From: Solobacterium sp.
GTDB taxonomy: Bacteria > Bacillota_I > Bacilli_A > Erysipelotrichales > Erysipelotrichaceae
DNA: 49,016 bases
Assembly (NCBI GenBank): GCA_017433125.1
Contig: JAFRHT010000063.1
Coordinates: 1-49,016 of the forward strand
Direction of reading: 5' to 3'
Each line of letters begins with the position of its first letter. The stretch's first letter is position 1. Position numbers and translations under genes: made by a program. The notes beneath the pieces are model-generated. The model had not been told where the DNA came from and did no database searches. It worked only from the letters and a program-made list of their open reading frames with translations. This document shows positions 25,990 through 34,695 of the stretch, in pieces.

Positions 25990-26540
25990 TGGAAGATCTG
26001 GCCATGCATATCCTGGAAATCCTGATGAACAGCATCGGGGCAAAGGCAGGGCGTATCCTGCTGAAAATAAGGGAAAGCATGAAAGACAATATCATTGAAA
26101 TCACCGTCACGGACAATGGTTCCGGGATGAGCGAAGAAATGGTAAAAACCGTCGCCGATCCATTCACAACAACAAGAAAAACACGTAAAATTGGTATGGG
26201 CGTGGCCTTTATGAAAGGCCTGACAGAGCAGTGCGGAGGCACCTTTGGCATTACCAGCCGGCCCGGTGAAGGGACGGAGGTCAAGGCCAGCATTGTCAGG
26301 GATCATATTGATGCCCCGCCGACCGGAGATCTCGGACAGATGATGATGTATGCCATACAGGCAGACGAGACCATCGACTTCGAGATGATCTACGAGACAG
26401 ATTCAGATCAGTTTGTCTTTATATCCAGTGAAATCAGGGAAATGCTGGAAGGTGTAAGTCTTCTTGAGCCTGAGATTCTTCTCTGGATCAAAGAATATAT
26501 CAATGAAGGTATCATGCGGGCAAAGGAGGGCATGAGATGA
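25986..26540 (+). CDS. GHKL ATPase domain protein (second of two)
   Basis: 184 aa. A stand-alone ATPase fold: N-box helix ILEILMNSIGAKAG, G1 box VTDNGSGMSEE, and G2 region GMGVAFMKGL, where the usual GxGL is changed to GMGV. No HisKA domain, receiver or membrane segment is present. A C-terminal tail of about 70 residues (QADETIDFEMIYETDSDQF onward) is not part of the core fold. Lysine codons are mostly AAA, in contrast to hndC and hndD. ATGA overlaps join it to the PHP gene and to hndB. Tandem ATG codons at 25986 and 25989 make the exact start uncertain by one residue. Confidence 0.85.
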   Translation: MMEDLAMHILEILMNSIGAKAGRILLKIRESMKDNIIEITVTDNGSGMSEEMVKTVADPFTTTRKTRKIGMGVAFMKGLTEQCGGTFGITSRPGEGTEVKASIVRDHIDAPPTGDLGQMMMYAIQADETIDFEMIYETDSDQFVFISSEIREMLEGVSLLEPEILLWIKEYINEGIMRAKEGMR

Positions 26541-26911
26541 AGAGTTTGGAAGATTTGAAGAAGATGCGTGAGGCAGCACTCAAAAAGGTTGAGATGCGCG
26601 AAGGCGGCAAGGATTACCGTGTCGTTGTCGGCATGGCAACCTGCGGAATCGCTGCCGGCGCCAGACCGGTCCTGAACAAGCTGGTTGAAGAAACCGCTGA
26701 AAAGGACTACAACTGCGTTGTTACCCAGACCGGGTGCATCGGTATGTGTGTCTATGAGCCGATTGTCGAAGTTTACGGCAAGGACGGTTCCCACACAACA
26801 TATGTGCACGTGGACGCTGACAAGGCAACAAAGATCCTGGAAGAACACATCGGCAAGGGTCACATTGTTGAAGAGTACACGGTAGACGCAGTCAAGGCAC
26901 TGGAGGGCTGA
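26537..26911 (+). CDS. hndB: Hydrogenase [2Fe-2S] ferredoxin-like subunit, HndB family
   Basis: 124 aa thioredoxin-like [2Fe-2S] protein. Cysteines occur in MATCGIAAGARP and QTGCIGMCVYEPIVEVY, matching the HndB pattern C...C-x3-C, with the first half of the cluster motif somewhat reduced compared with HndA. It starts in the stop of the GHKL gene and lies four bases before hndC. HndB is the subunit that distinguishes four-part Hnd enzymes from three-part HydABC enzymes. The lysine codons are almost all AAG. Confidence 0.92.
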   Translation: MKSLEDLKKMREAALKKVEMREGGKDYRVVVGMATCGIAAGARPVLNKLVEETAEKDYNCVVTQTGCIGMCVYEPIVEVYGKDGSHTTYVHVDADKATKILEEHIGKGHIVEEYTVDAVKALEG

Positions 26912-26915
26912 GTTC

Positions 26916-28712
26916 ATGATTCGTACAAATGTATTATGCTGTGCCGGTACCGGCTGCACATCCAGCAGATCCGGTGAGATTTTCGACAATTTCAATAAGT
27001 ACCTGAAGGAATACGGCCTGGATGAGGAAGTCCGGGTTATCAAGACAGGCTGCTTCGGTCTCTGCCAGAGAGGTCCGATCGTTGCCATTTATCCGGACAA
27101 GGTATTCTACAACTATGTCAAGCCGGAAGATGTTGAGCACATCGTTGCCGAACATCTGCTGAAGGGCCGTGTCGTTACCGAACTCGAACTGAGTGAAGAA
27201 GACATGAAGACCGGCGAGAAGATTCTCGACATTGACAAGATCAAGTTCTATGAGAAGCAGGAAAGAATCGCGCTGCGCAACTGCGGCAAGATCAACCCGG
27301 AAGACATCAGCGAATATATCGCCATGGATGGCTACGCTGCTCTGGGTAAGGTTCTGACCTCCATGGAACCGCAGGAAGTCATTGATGTTGTCAAGGCTTC
27401 CGGTCTGCGCGGCCGCGGCGGTGCCGGTTTCCCGACCGGTGTCAAGTGGCAGTTCGAAAAGGATCAGCCGGGCAATGAAAAGTATGTCATCTGCAACGCC
27501 GATGAAGGCGACCCGGGTGCATTCATGGACCGTTCCATTCTGGAAGGTGACCCGCATGCAATCGTTGAAGGCATGGCTATCATGGCGTATGCTGTCGGCG
27601 CACATCAGGGTTACATTTACTGCCGTGCCGAATATCCGATTGCCGTTCACCGTCTGAATATCGCGATCAACCAGGCAAAGGAACTCGGCCTGATCGGCAA
27701 GAATATCTTTGATTCCGGTTTCGACTTTGATCTGGAAGTACGTCTTGGTGCCGGCGCTTTCGTCTGCGGTGAAGAAACTGCCCTGATCGCTTCCATTGAA
27801 GGCAAGCGCGGCATGCCGACGCCGAAGCCGCCGTTCCCGGCCGTTTCCGGTGTCTGGGGCAAGCCGACCAGCATCAACAACGTTGAAACACTGGCCAATG
27901 TTGCCCAGATCATCATGAACGGCGCTGACTGGTACTCCGCAATCGGTACAGAAAAGTCCAAGGGTACAAAGGTCTTCGCTTTGGGCGGCAAGATCAAGAA
28001 TACTGGTCTGGTTGAAATCCCGATGGGTACAACCCTGCGTGAAATCATTTATGAAATCGGCGGCGGCTGCCCGAACAACAAGGCATTCAAGGCTGTTCAG
28101 ACCGGCGGTCCGTCCGGCGGATGTCTGACAGAAAGAGAACTCGATACACCGATCGACTATGATAACCTGGTCGCAGCCGGTTCCATGATGGGTTCCGGCG
28201 GTATGATCGTCCTGGATGAAGATAACTGCATGGTTGACGTTGCCCGCTTCTACATGGAATTCATCACGGATGAATCCTGCGGCAAGTGCAGCCCGTGCCG
28301 GATCGGTACAAAGAGACTGCTCGAAATGCTGACAAAGATTACAAAGGGTGAAGGCACTCTGGAAATGCTGGATGAGATGGAAGAGCTCTGCCTTGAAATC
28401 AAGGATACCGCTCTGTGCGGCCTTGGCCAGACTGCTCCGAACCCGGTTCTGTCCACACTCTCTCACTTCCGTGATGAATATGTCGCACACATCGTCGACA
28501 AGAAGTGCCCGGCGGGCGTCTGCAAGGACCTGCTGACATACTCGATCGACCCGGATGTATGCAAGAAGTGCTCCATGTGTGCACGGGCCTGCCCGGTCGG
28601 CGCCATCACCGGCGTTCCCGGCAAGGAGCCGTATGTCATCGACACTGAAAAGTGCATCAAGTGCGGAAGCTGCATGGCTGCCTGCCGGTTCGGCGCAGTC
28701 GTGAGAAAGTAG
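26916..28712 (+). CDS. hndC: Hydrogenase flavin/NAD(P) subunit, NuoF/HndC family
   Basis: 598 aa diaphorase subunit. An N-terminal thioredoxin-like [2Fe-2S] domain (CCAGTGC..., CFGLCQRGP) precedes the NuoF core. FMN and NAD(P) sites show GRGGAGFPTGVKW and GAGAFVCGEETALIASIEG. The [4Fe-4S] site is SCGKCSPCRIGTKR followed by a later Cys (LCGLGQ). Two C-terminal [4Fe-4S] ferredoxin motifs (CKKCSMCARACP, CIKCGSCMAACR) end the protein. Electron bifurcation between NAD(P)H and ferredoxin is likely from the domain set, but is not provable from sequence. All lysine codons I read here are AAG. Confidence 0.96.
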   Translation: MIRTNVLCCAGTGCTSSRSGEIFDNFNKYLKEYGLDEEVRVIKTGCFGLCQRGPIVAIYPDKVFYNYVKPEDVEHIVAEHLLKGRVVTELELSEEDMKTGEKILDIDKIKFYEKQERIALRNCGKINPEDISEYIAMDGYAALGKVLTSMEPQEVIDVVKASGLRGRGGAGFPTGVKWQFEKDQPGNEKYVICNADEGDPGAFMDRSILEGDPHAIVEGMAIMAYAVGAHQGYIYCRAEYPIAVHRLNIAINQAKELGLIGKNIFDSGFDFDLEVRLGAGAFVCGEETALIASIEGKRGMPTPKPPFPAVSGVWGKPTSINNVETLANVAQIIMNGADWYSAIGTEKSKGTKVFALGGKIKNTGLVEIPMGTTLREIIYEIGGGCPNNKAFKAVQTGGPSGGCLTERELDTPIDYDNLVAAGSMMGSGGMIVLDEDNCMVDVARFYMEFITDESCGKCSPCRIGTKRLLEMLTKITKGEGTLEMLDEMEELCLEIKDTALCGLGQTAPNPVLSTLSHFRDEYVAHIVDKKCPAGVCKDLLTYSIDPDVCKKCSMCARACPVGAITGVPGKEPYVIDTEKCIKCGSCMAACRFGAVVRK

Positions 28713-28727
28713 TAGGAGGGAGAATTC

Positions 28728-30494
28728 ATGGCTATCGTCAATTTAAAGATTAATAACCGTGACGTTCAGGCTGAAGCCGGTATGACGGTTCTGCAGGCTG
28801 CACAGGCTGCCGGAATTCATATTCCGACCCTCTGCTATCTGAAGGACATCAACAAGTCCGGTGCCTGCCGTGTTTGCCTGGTAGAAGTCAAGCGGGCCAG
28901 AACCCTGCTGTCTGCCTGCACAACACCGGTGTCTGAAGGCATGGAAGTATTTACCAATTCCGAAAGAGCAATCAAGGGCAGACGGAATTCCGTTGAACTG
29001 ATTCTCTCGAACCACAACCGTGAATGCCTGTCCTGCAAGCGGAACCAGAACTGCGAACTGCAGCGCCTGACCGAAGAACTGGGCATTCGTGAAAACCGTT
29101 TCGAAGGCGAAAAGACTGCCGCAACATACGAGGACTTCAGCTACGGTATCGTCCGTGACACATCCAAGTGTGTGCTCTGCGAACGCTGTGTTGAAACCTG
29201 CAAGAAGGTCCAGGGCCTTGGTATTCTCGGTCTCGAGAACCGCGGCTTCAAGACCATCGTCGCACCGGTTTACAACCTGAGTTTCGCTGATGTCAATTGC
29301 ATGCAGTGCGGCCAGTGTGTCATTAACTGCCCGGTTGGTGCGCTGACAGAAAAAGAAGACACCATGAAGGTTGTTGAAGCGCTCAACGATCCGGAAAAGG
29401 TTGTCATTGTTCAGACTGCTCCGGCGGTCAGAGCTGCCCTTGGTGAAGAATTCGGTCTGCCGATCGGCACAAGAGTCACTGGCAAGATGGCTGCTGCTCT
29501 GCGCAGATGCGGTTTCGACCGTGTTTATGACGTCAACTGGGGTGCTGACCTGACCATCATGGAAGAAGGCAACGAACTGCTTGACAGAGTAACCAACGGC
29601 GGCTGCCTGCCGATGTTCACATCCTGCTCACCGGGCTGGATCCGCTACATTGAATACGAGTATCCGGAACTCCTGCCTCACCTGTCCACCTCCAAGAGCC
29701 CGCATATGATGATGGGTGCCATGATCAAGAGCTATTGGGCACAGAGAAAGGGTGTCGACCCGAAGAACATCTATGTCGTTTCCATCATGCCGTGCATTGC
29801 CAAGAAGTCCGAAATTCAGCGGCCGGAATGCAAGACAGCGGAATACGTCGATGTTGACGCGGTTCTGACAACCCGTGAGTGCGCAAGACTGATCAAGATG
29901 TTCGGTATCGACTTCAATGATCTGCCGGATGAGGACTTTGATCCTGATCTGCTCGGTGATTACACCGGTGCAGCTGTCATCTTCGGCGCTTCCGGCGGTG
30001 TTATGGAAGCCGCGCTGAGAACTGTCAAGCAGAAGCTTGACGGCGTCAAGCTCGACCCGGTAGACTTTACTGCCTGCCGTGGCATGGCCGGTGTCAAGGA
30101 AGCCGAAGTTGACCTCAACGGCGCAAAGATCTGGATTGCCATTACCTCCAGCATGACAGCTGCCAAGCCGCTGCTGGAAGAAGTTAAGGCCGGAACTTCC
30201 AAATATACCTTCATCGAAGTCATGGGCTGCCCGGGCGGATGCATCAACGGCGGCGGTCAGCCGATCGTATCCAGCCGCATCAAGAACGGCAAGATCGGCA
30301 TGGGCTACAAGGAACTCCGCATGAAGGCCCTGTACGATGAAGATATGATCAAGGATATCAGAGTTTCCTCTGACAATCCGCAGATTCAGGATCTTTACAA
30401 GGACTTCCTCGGCGAACCAGGCAGTGAACTGGCAGAAGAACTGCTGCACACTTCCTACAGCCCGAAGGAACGCTTCAAGATCTTCAACGACTGA
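28728..30494 (+). CDS. hndD: [FeFe]-hydrogenase catalytic subunit, HndD/HydA family
   Basis: 588 aa. Modules in order: plant-type [2Fe-2S] (CYLKDINKSGACRVC), a His-Cys [4Fe-4S] (HNRECLSCKRNQNC), two [4Fe-4S] motifs (CVLCERCVETCK, CMQCGQCVINCP), the H-cluster domain, and the C-terminal small-subunit-like segment (FLGEPGSELAEELLH). H-cluster motifs are TSCSPGW (298-304), MPCIAKKSE (354-362) and EVMGCPGGCINGGGQ (497-511). The first normally reads TSCCPxW, so position 301 is Ser. Motifs two and three are normal. The HydEFG maturation genes are not in the window. A terminator follows 20 bases after the stop. Confidence 0.97.
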   Translation: MAIVNLKINNRDVQAEAGMTVLQAAQAAGIHIPTLCYLKDINKSGACRVCLVEVKRARTLLSACTTPVSEGMEVFTNSERAIKGRRNSVELILSNHNRECLSCKRNQNCELQRLTEELGIRENRFEGEKTAATYEDFSYGIVRDTSKCVLCERCVETCKKVQGLGILGLENRGFKTIVAPVYNLSFADVNCMQCGQCVINCPVGALTEKEDTMKVVEALNDPEKVVIVQTAPAVRAALGEEFGLPIGTRVTGKMAAALRRCGFDRVYDVNWGADLTIMEEGNELLDRVTNGGCLPMFTSCSPGWIRYIEYEYPELLPHLSTSKSPHMMMGAMIKSYWAQRKGVDPKNIYVVSIMPCIAKKSEIQRPECKTAEYVDVDAVLTTRECARLIKMFGIDFNDLPDEDFDPDLLGDYTGAAVIFGASGGVMEAALRTVKQKLDGVKLDPVDFTACRGMAGVKEAEVDLNGAKIWIAITSSMTAAKPLLEEVKAGTSKYTFIEVMGCPGGCINGGGQPIVSSRIKNGKIGMGYKELRMKALYDEDMIKDIRVSSDNPQIQDLYKDFLGEPGSELAEELLHTSYSPKERFKIFND

Positions 30495-30514
30495 GAATAA
30501 CGCAGAAATGCACA

Positions 30515-30546
30515 AAAGAGAACGGCTCATATGCCGTTCTTTTTTC
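30515..30546 (+). terminator. Terminator of the hydrogenase operon
   Basis: AGAACGGC (30519-30526), loop TCATAT, GCCGTTCT (30533-30540), then six T. Confidence 0.93.
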
Positions 30547-30601
30547 GTCAGGTTGCAGGGTTAATTATCACTGGAAACCCACAGCCGGATTGACGGCAAA
30601 T

Positions 30602-30631
30602 GAAAAGAGCGGTCCGATAAACCGCTCTTTT
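30602..30631 (-). terminator. Terminator after proS, symmetric
   Basis: AAAAGAGCGGT and ACCGCTCTTTT (30603-30613 and 30621-30631) are perfect 11-base arms. It serves proS on the minus strand and could also act rightward as a backup for the hydrogenase operon. Confidence 0.85.
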
Positions 30632-30636
30632 GCATG

Positions 30637-32316
30637 TTACATCAGGATATCGAGTATTTTCTGGACGATTTCCCCGGCCGGTACATCTTCCTTCTCGCCG
30701 GTTCTCGGCTTGAATTCAACCATGCCGTCCTTGATGCCGCGGCCGACTGTAATCCGGTAAGGAATACCAATCAGATCCATGTCGTTGAACTTGACACCCG
30801 GGCGTTCATCCCGGTCATCCAGAATGACTTCAACGCCGGCTTTGGACAGGGCTTCATAGAGGTCTTCTGCTGCTTTGACCTGCTGTTCATCCTTCATGGA
30901 AATGATGACAATGGCAGCCTGATAGGGGGCGACTTCCTTCGGCCAGTTCAGACCATGTTCATCCGCTGTCTGTTCAGCCAGCGCGGCCATGGCCCGGGCC
31001 GGTCCGATGCCATAACTGCCCATCCAGACGTACTGAAGTTTGTTGTCCTGATCGAGATACTGCAGATCCAGAGCTTTGGAATATTTTGTGCCGAGCTTGA
31101 AGGTGTTGCCGACTTCGATGCCGTGGTTGAAATACAGCTTGCCGCCGCAGACAGGGCAGGTATCGCCTTCAATGACATTGACAATATCACCGCAGAAATC
31201 ATAGGTAAAATCCTTCGGGTTGGCATTGATGTAGTGATAGCCTTCCTTGTTGGCGCCGCAGCAGAAGTTGCGCATGTTCAGGACTTCCTTGTCAACGACG
31301 ATCCTGGCCTTCAGACCGATCGGCCCGGTGAAACCCGGAACGGCATTGCTGGCAGCGATCAGATCATCATTGGCGAAATTGATCTCGGAAGCGCCAAGCA
31401 GTTTCAGCGCTTTCGCTTCGTTCAGTTCACGGTCACCTCTGATGAAGAAGATTGTCAGCTCATCGTTGACATTCATCAGCAGGGCCTTGACACACTTTGT
31501 CTGCGGCAGGTCAAGGTACCTGGCAACATCTTCGATGGTGGAGCAGTGCGGTGTTTCCACCATCTGCAGTTCCTTTTCCGTTTCCGTGTCAGAAAGGCCT
31601 ACGCATGGGGCCACCTCGATATTGCTGGCAAAGTCGCAGGAATCACACAGAACCAGCACATCTTCACCGATTTCGGTGACAGCCTGGAACTCTTCACTCA
31701 GCAGGCCGCCCATGACACCGGTATCGGCCCGGACGATCTTGTAATTCAGATGCAGGCGGTCCATGACATTCTTATAGGCATTGAACTGCTTCTGGTACGC
31801 TTCGTCCAGCCCGGCCTCATCCTTGTCGAATGTATAGGCATCCTTCATCTGGAATTCACGCACCCGGATCAGGCCGTAACGCGGTCTTGGTTCGTCACGG
31901 AACTTGGTCTGGATCTGATACAGGGAGAAGGGCATATCCTTATAGGAACGGATCTTCATTTTGGCGGCAATGGCAAACAGTTCCTCATGCGTCGGGCCCA
32001 GGGAATACGGCATGCCTTTGCGGTCTTTCAGTGTGAACATGCTGTTGCCGAAACCTTCGCGGCGGCCGCTGGAAATGTAAACTTCCTCCGGGATCATGGC
32101 CGGCATCAGCAGTTCCTGGCAGCCGGTGGCATCCATCTCTTCGCGGATGATCTCATTGATCTTGTTGACGACCCGCCAGCCCATCGGCAGCATCATGTAT
32201 ATACCCGAAGAACTTTTCTTGATATAACCGGCCCGGACCAGCAGATTACTCGAACGGGAATCCTCATCCTTTACATCTTCCCGCAGAGTATAAAAGAAAC
32301 TGTTTTTCAATCTCAT
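30637..32316 (-). CDS. proS: Prolyl-tRNA synthetase (bacterial type with editing insertion)
   Basis: Class II synthetase charging tRNA-Pro, 559 aa. Motif 1 (LVRAGYIKKSSSGIY, PMGWRVVNKI), motif 2 (TKFRDEPRPRYGLIRVREFQMKDAYTF) and motif 3 (MGSYGIGPARAMAALAEQ) are present. An editing insertion of roughly 180 residues sits between motifs 2 and 3, and a C-terminal anticodon domain ends the protein. The family norm is about 565-580 aa. A leader of about 20 bases with GAGGA precedes the ATG. No T-box is present here, in contrast to valS and thrS. Confidence 0.97.
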   Translation of the reverse strand: MRLKNSFFYTLREDVKDEDSRSSNLLVRAGYIKKSSSGIYMMLPMGWRVVNKINEIIREEMDATGCQELLMPAMIPEEVYISSGRREGFGNSMFTLKDRKGMPYSLGPTHEELFAIAAKMKIRSYKDMPFSLYQIQTKFRDEPRPRYGLIRVREFQMKDAYTFDKDEAGLDEAYQKQFNAYKNVMDRLHLNYKIVRADTGVMGGLLSEEFQAVTEIGEDVLVLCDSCDFASNIEVAPCVGLSDTETEKELQMVETPHCSTIEDVARYLDLPQTKCVKALLMNVNDELTIFFIRGDRELNEAKALKLLGASEINFANDDLIAASNAVPGFTGPIGLKARIVVDKEVLNMRNFCCGANKEGYHYINANPKDFTYDFCGDIVNVIEGDTCPVCGGKLYFNHGIEVGNTFKLGTKYSKALDLQYLDQDNKLQYVWMGSYGIGPARAMAALAEQTADEHGLNWPKEVAPYQAAIVIISMKDEQQVKAAEDLYEALSKAGVEVILDDRDERPGVKFNDMDLIGIPYRITVGRGIKDGMVEFKPRTGEKEDVPAGEIVQKILDILM

Positions 32317-32340
32317 AGATATTTCCTCACATTCTGTTCG

Positions 32341-32386
32341 ATTATAGCATGTTTCAACTTTACTTTGATTTGATTTATATTATAAT
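32341..32386. promoter_or_regulatory. Divergent promoters of proS and guaB
   Basis: proS: extended -10 TGC-TATAAT on the minus strand (TATAAT at 32346-32341). guaB: TTTACT (32359-32364), 16-base spacer, TATAAT (32381-32386) on the plus strand. The region between is very AT-rich. Confidence 0.75.
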
Positions 32387-32417
32387 AAGCAAAACTATCA
32401 AGGAGGAGAGCACGGTA

Positions 32418-33929
32418 ATGGCCAAATATTACGAAGAACCATCCCATACTTTCAGTGAATATCTTCTGATTCCGGGTTTTACGGGGGAAGAAAACATTCC
32501 CGATAATGTTTCTCTGCGTACACCGCTGGTAAAATTTAAAAAGGGAGAAGAACCAGCCATTTCCCTGAATATTCCTATGGTTTCTGCTGTCATGCAGTCG
32601 GTATCCGGGCCGGATCTCGGCATTGCCCTGGCCAAGGAAGGCGGAATGGCTTTTATTTTCGGTTCGCAGTCGATTGCCAGCCAGGCGGAAATGGTAGCCA
32701 AGGTCAAGAATTACAAGGCCGGGTTTGTACCGAGTGATTCAAATGTGAAGCCGGACACAACCATCGGGGAAATGCTTGATCTGCTGCATGAGACGGGGCA
32801 TTCCACTATGGCGGTTACCGATGACGGCTCTGCCAACGGCAGGCTGCTGGGCATGCTGACAAGCCGTGACTATCGGATCGGTCATGTCAATATGGATGAC
32901 AAGGTTGAAAAGTACATGACCCCGCGGGAAAAACTGGTGGTCGGCAAGCTTGGCAGTAATCTCAGTGAATGCAATGACATGATCTGGGATCACAAACTGA
33001 ATCAGCTGCCGATTGTTGATGAGGAAGACCGCCTGCAGTACCTGGTTTTCCGCAAGGACTACGATTCCCACAAGGAAAACCCGAATGAAATACTGGATTC
33101 CGAGAAGCGGTTTATGGTCGGTGCCGGCATCAACAGCCGTGACTATGCCGAGCGGGTACCGGCACTGGTGGAGGCCGGCGTTGACTGCCTGGTCATTGAC
33201 TCCTCGGAAGGGTATACTATCTGGCAGAAAAAGACGATCGAGTGGATCCGTGACCATTACGGTGACACTGTCAAGGTCGGTGCCGGCAATGTCGTTGATG
33301 CGGACGGTTTCCGGTATCTGGCGGAAGCCGGGGCAGATTTCGTCAAGATCGGCATTGGCGGCGGCAGTATCTGCATTACCCGGGAGACCAAAGGCATTGG
33401 CCGTGGTCAGGCGACAGCCGTAATCGAGGTCGCCAAGGCCAGAGATGAATATTATAAGGAAACCGGTATTTATGTGCCGATCTGCAGTGACGGCGGCATT
33501 GTCTACGATTATCACATTACCCTGGCCCTGGCCATGGGCGCGGACTTTGTCATGCTGGGCCGTTACTTCTCGAGATTTGAAGAAGCTCCGGGTGAAAAGC
33601 TGGTAGTTAACGGTGCGTATGTAAAGGAATACTGGGGAGAAGGTTCCAACCGGGCCAGGAACTGGCAGCGGTATGATCTGGGCGGGTCAAAGACCAAACT
33701 GACATTTGAAGAGGGTGTTGATTCTTATGTCCCGTATGCCGGACTTCTGAAGGACAATGTGGCGGTGACAACCGCCAAGGTCAAGTCCACCATGTGCAAC
33801 TGCGGCGCCCTGTCCATTCCGGAACTGCAGGCCAAGGCAAAACTGACACTGGTATCGGCAACATCCATTGTTGAAGGCGGTGCCCACGACGTTATCGTCA
33901 AGGCGCACGACCGGGAATACAACAAGTAA
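32418..33929 (+). CDS. guaB: IMP dehydrogenase
   Basis: Converts IMP to XMP with NAD+, the committed step of guanine nucleotide synthesis; 503 aa. A TIM-barrel core is interrupted by two CBS domains (about 95-220). The catalytic loop reads [12 protein letters not shown] with Cys as nucleophile. The flap and mobile loop region is EGSNRARNW. This [10 protein letters not shown] variety resembles the roughly 500-aa IMPDH form of various gut Firmicutes. GGAGGAG lies upstream of ATG 32418. An in-frame start at 32349 is rejected because it begins before the -10 and adds non-conserved residues. A terminator follows. Confidence 0.96.
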   Translation: MAKYYEEPSHTFSEYLLIPGFTGEENIPDNVSLRTPLVKFKKGEEPAISLNIPMVSAVMQSVSGPDLGIALAKEGGMAFIFGSQSIASQAEMVAKVKNYKAGFVPSDSNVKPDTTIGEMLDLLHETGHSTMAVTDDGSANGRLLGMLTSRDYRIGHVNMDDKVEKYMTPREKLVVGKLGSNLSECNDMIWDHKLNQLPIVDEEDRLQYLVFRKDYDSHKENPNEILDSEKRFMVGAGINSRDYAERVPALVEAGVDCLVIDSSEGYTIWQKKTIEWIRDHYGDTVKVGAGNVVDADGFRYLAEAGADFVKIGIGGGSICITRETKGIGRGQATAVIEVAKARDEYYKETGIYVPICSDGGIVYDYHITLALAMGADFVMLGRYFSRFEEAPGEKLVVNGAYVKEYWGEGSNRARNWQRYDLGGSKTKLTFEEGVDSYVPYAGLLKDNVAVTTAKVKSTMCNCGALSIPELQAKAKLTLVSATSIVEGGAHDVIVKAHDREYNK

Positions 33930-33937
33930 AAACACAG

Positions 33938-33971
33938 AAAACGGCAGGCCGGCAGGCATTGCCGTTTTTTT
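33938..33971 (+). terminator. Terminator after guaB
   Basis: AAAACGGCA (33938-33946) and TGCCGTTTT (33960-33968), loop of 13, followed by T. It ends 14 bases before the -10 of the next gene. Confidence 0.9.
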
Positions 33972-33984
33972 ACGCACAATGCCG

Positions 33985-33990
33985 TATAAT
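33985..33990 (+). promoter_or_regulatory. -10 element of the CAP-domain gene
   Basis: TATAAT, six bases before the ATG at 33997. No convincing -35 is seen; the place where it should be is taken by the guaB terminator's T tract. Confidence 0.6.
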
Positions 33991-33996
33991 GGATTC

Positions 33997-34668
33997 ATGG
34001 AATCCGCTGTTGTCATTGGAAATAAGAATCTGCGGGATTTCTTTGTCTGCCGCGGGGCGGACGAAGCTGTCAGGATCCTTGATTTCGGCGCGGAAAAATG
34101 GCGGGTCAGCGCTGGAAAAAAGGCCGGGCGGACTGTGTACGGCGCGGATGGCGACGCAACCGCGGTGCCGAATGTAAAAAGGGCACTGGAGCTGATTATC
34201 GAAGGCAACCGGCAGCGGCAGAAGCACAATCTTCCCAGCCTTGCTGTCGCCGATGAACTGATGGCCATGGCCGCAGTGAATGCCAATATGTCAGCTGTAA
34301 CCAAAACGCACTGGCTGGGCCTGCGGGAAGCATACGGCCTGCAGTATACCGGTGAGAATCTTGCCTGGGGTTATGAGAATCCCTTTGCGGGCTGGTACGA
34401 TGAAGAGGGCGGGTTATACGCAGCCGGCAGCCGTGCCGGGATCGGCCATTACCTGAATCTGGTCAATCCGGAAAATGAAGCAGCCAGACGCTATACTGCC
34501 TGCGGTTTTGCCGTAACATGCCGGCCTGGGGAAATGCTTACTGCGTGCCAAGAATTTGCGACAGATTTCGGTCCCGGCAATACGCCTGCCGGAACACGGA
34601 TTACACTTGAAAGGGCTGTATCAGCGGAAGAGTATCTGAATGATTTTCTGCGGTATGCGGCCGGATAA
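33997..34668 (+). CDS. CAP (SCP/PR-1-like) domain protein without signal peptide
   Basis: 223 aa. The C-terminal part (about 65-195) has the CAP pattern: NRQRQKHNLPSLAVADEL, A-x6-H near THWLGL, GENLAWGYENPFAGWYDEEG, GIGHYLNLVNP. The His and Glu residues of the CAP cavity seem present. The family is normally secreted, but no signal peptide or membrane anchor is visible. The N-terminal 60 residues are not recognised. I choose ATG 33997 from the TATAAT six bases upstream; a longer frame would begin inside guaB. No Shine-Dalgarno site, so leaderless initiation is likely. The membrane protein 27 bases downstream may be co-transcribed. Confidence 0.78.
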   Translation: MESAVVIGNKNLRDFFVCRGADEAVRILDFGAEKWRVSAGKKAGRTVYGADGDATAVPNVKRALELIIEGNRQRQKHNLPSLAVADELMAMAAVNANMSAVTKTHWLGLREAYGLQYTGENLAWGYENPFAGWYDEEGGLYAAGSRAGIGHYLNLVNPENEAARRYTACGFAVTCRPGEMLTACQEFATDFGPGNTPAGTRITLERAVSAEEYLNDFLRYAAG

Positions 34669-34695
34669 CATCATACAGACGGAAGGAAAAACAAC

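Noticed and set aside
32349-32417. Longer guaB start
   Set aside because: It begins before the -10 element, and a good GGAGGAG site stands before ATG 32418.
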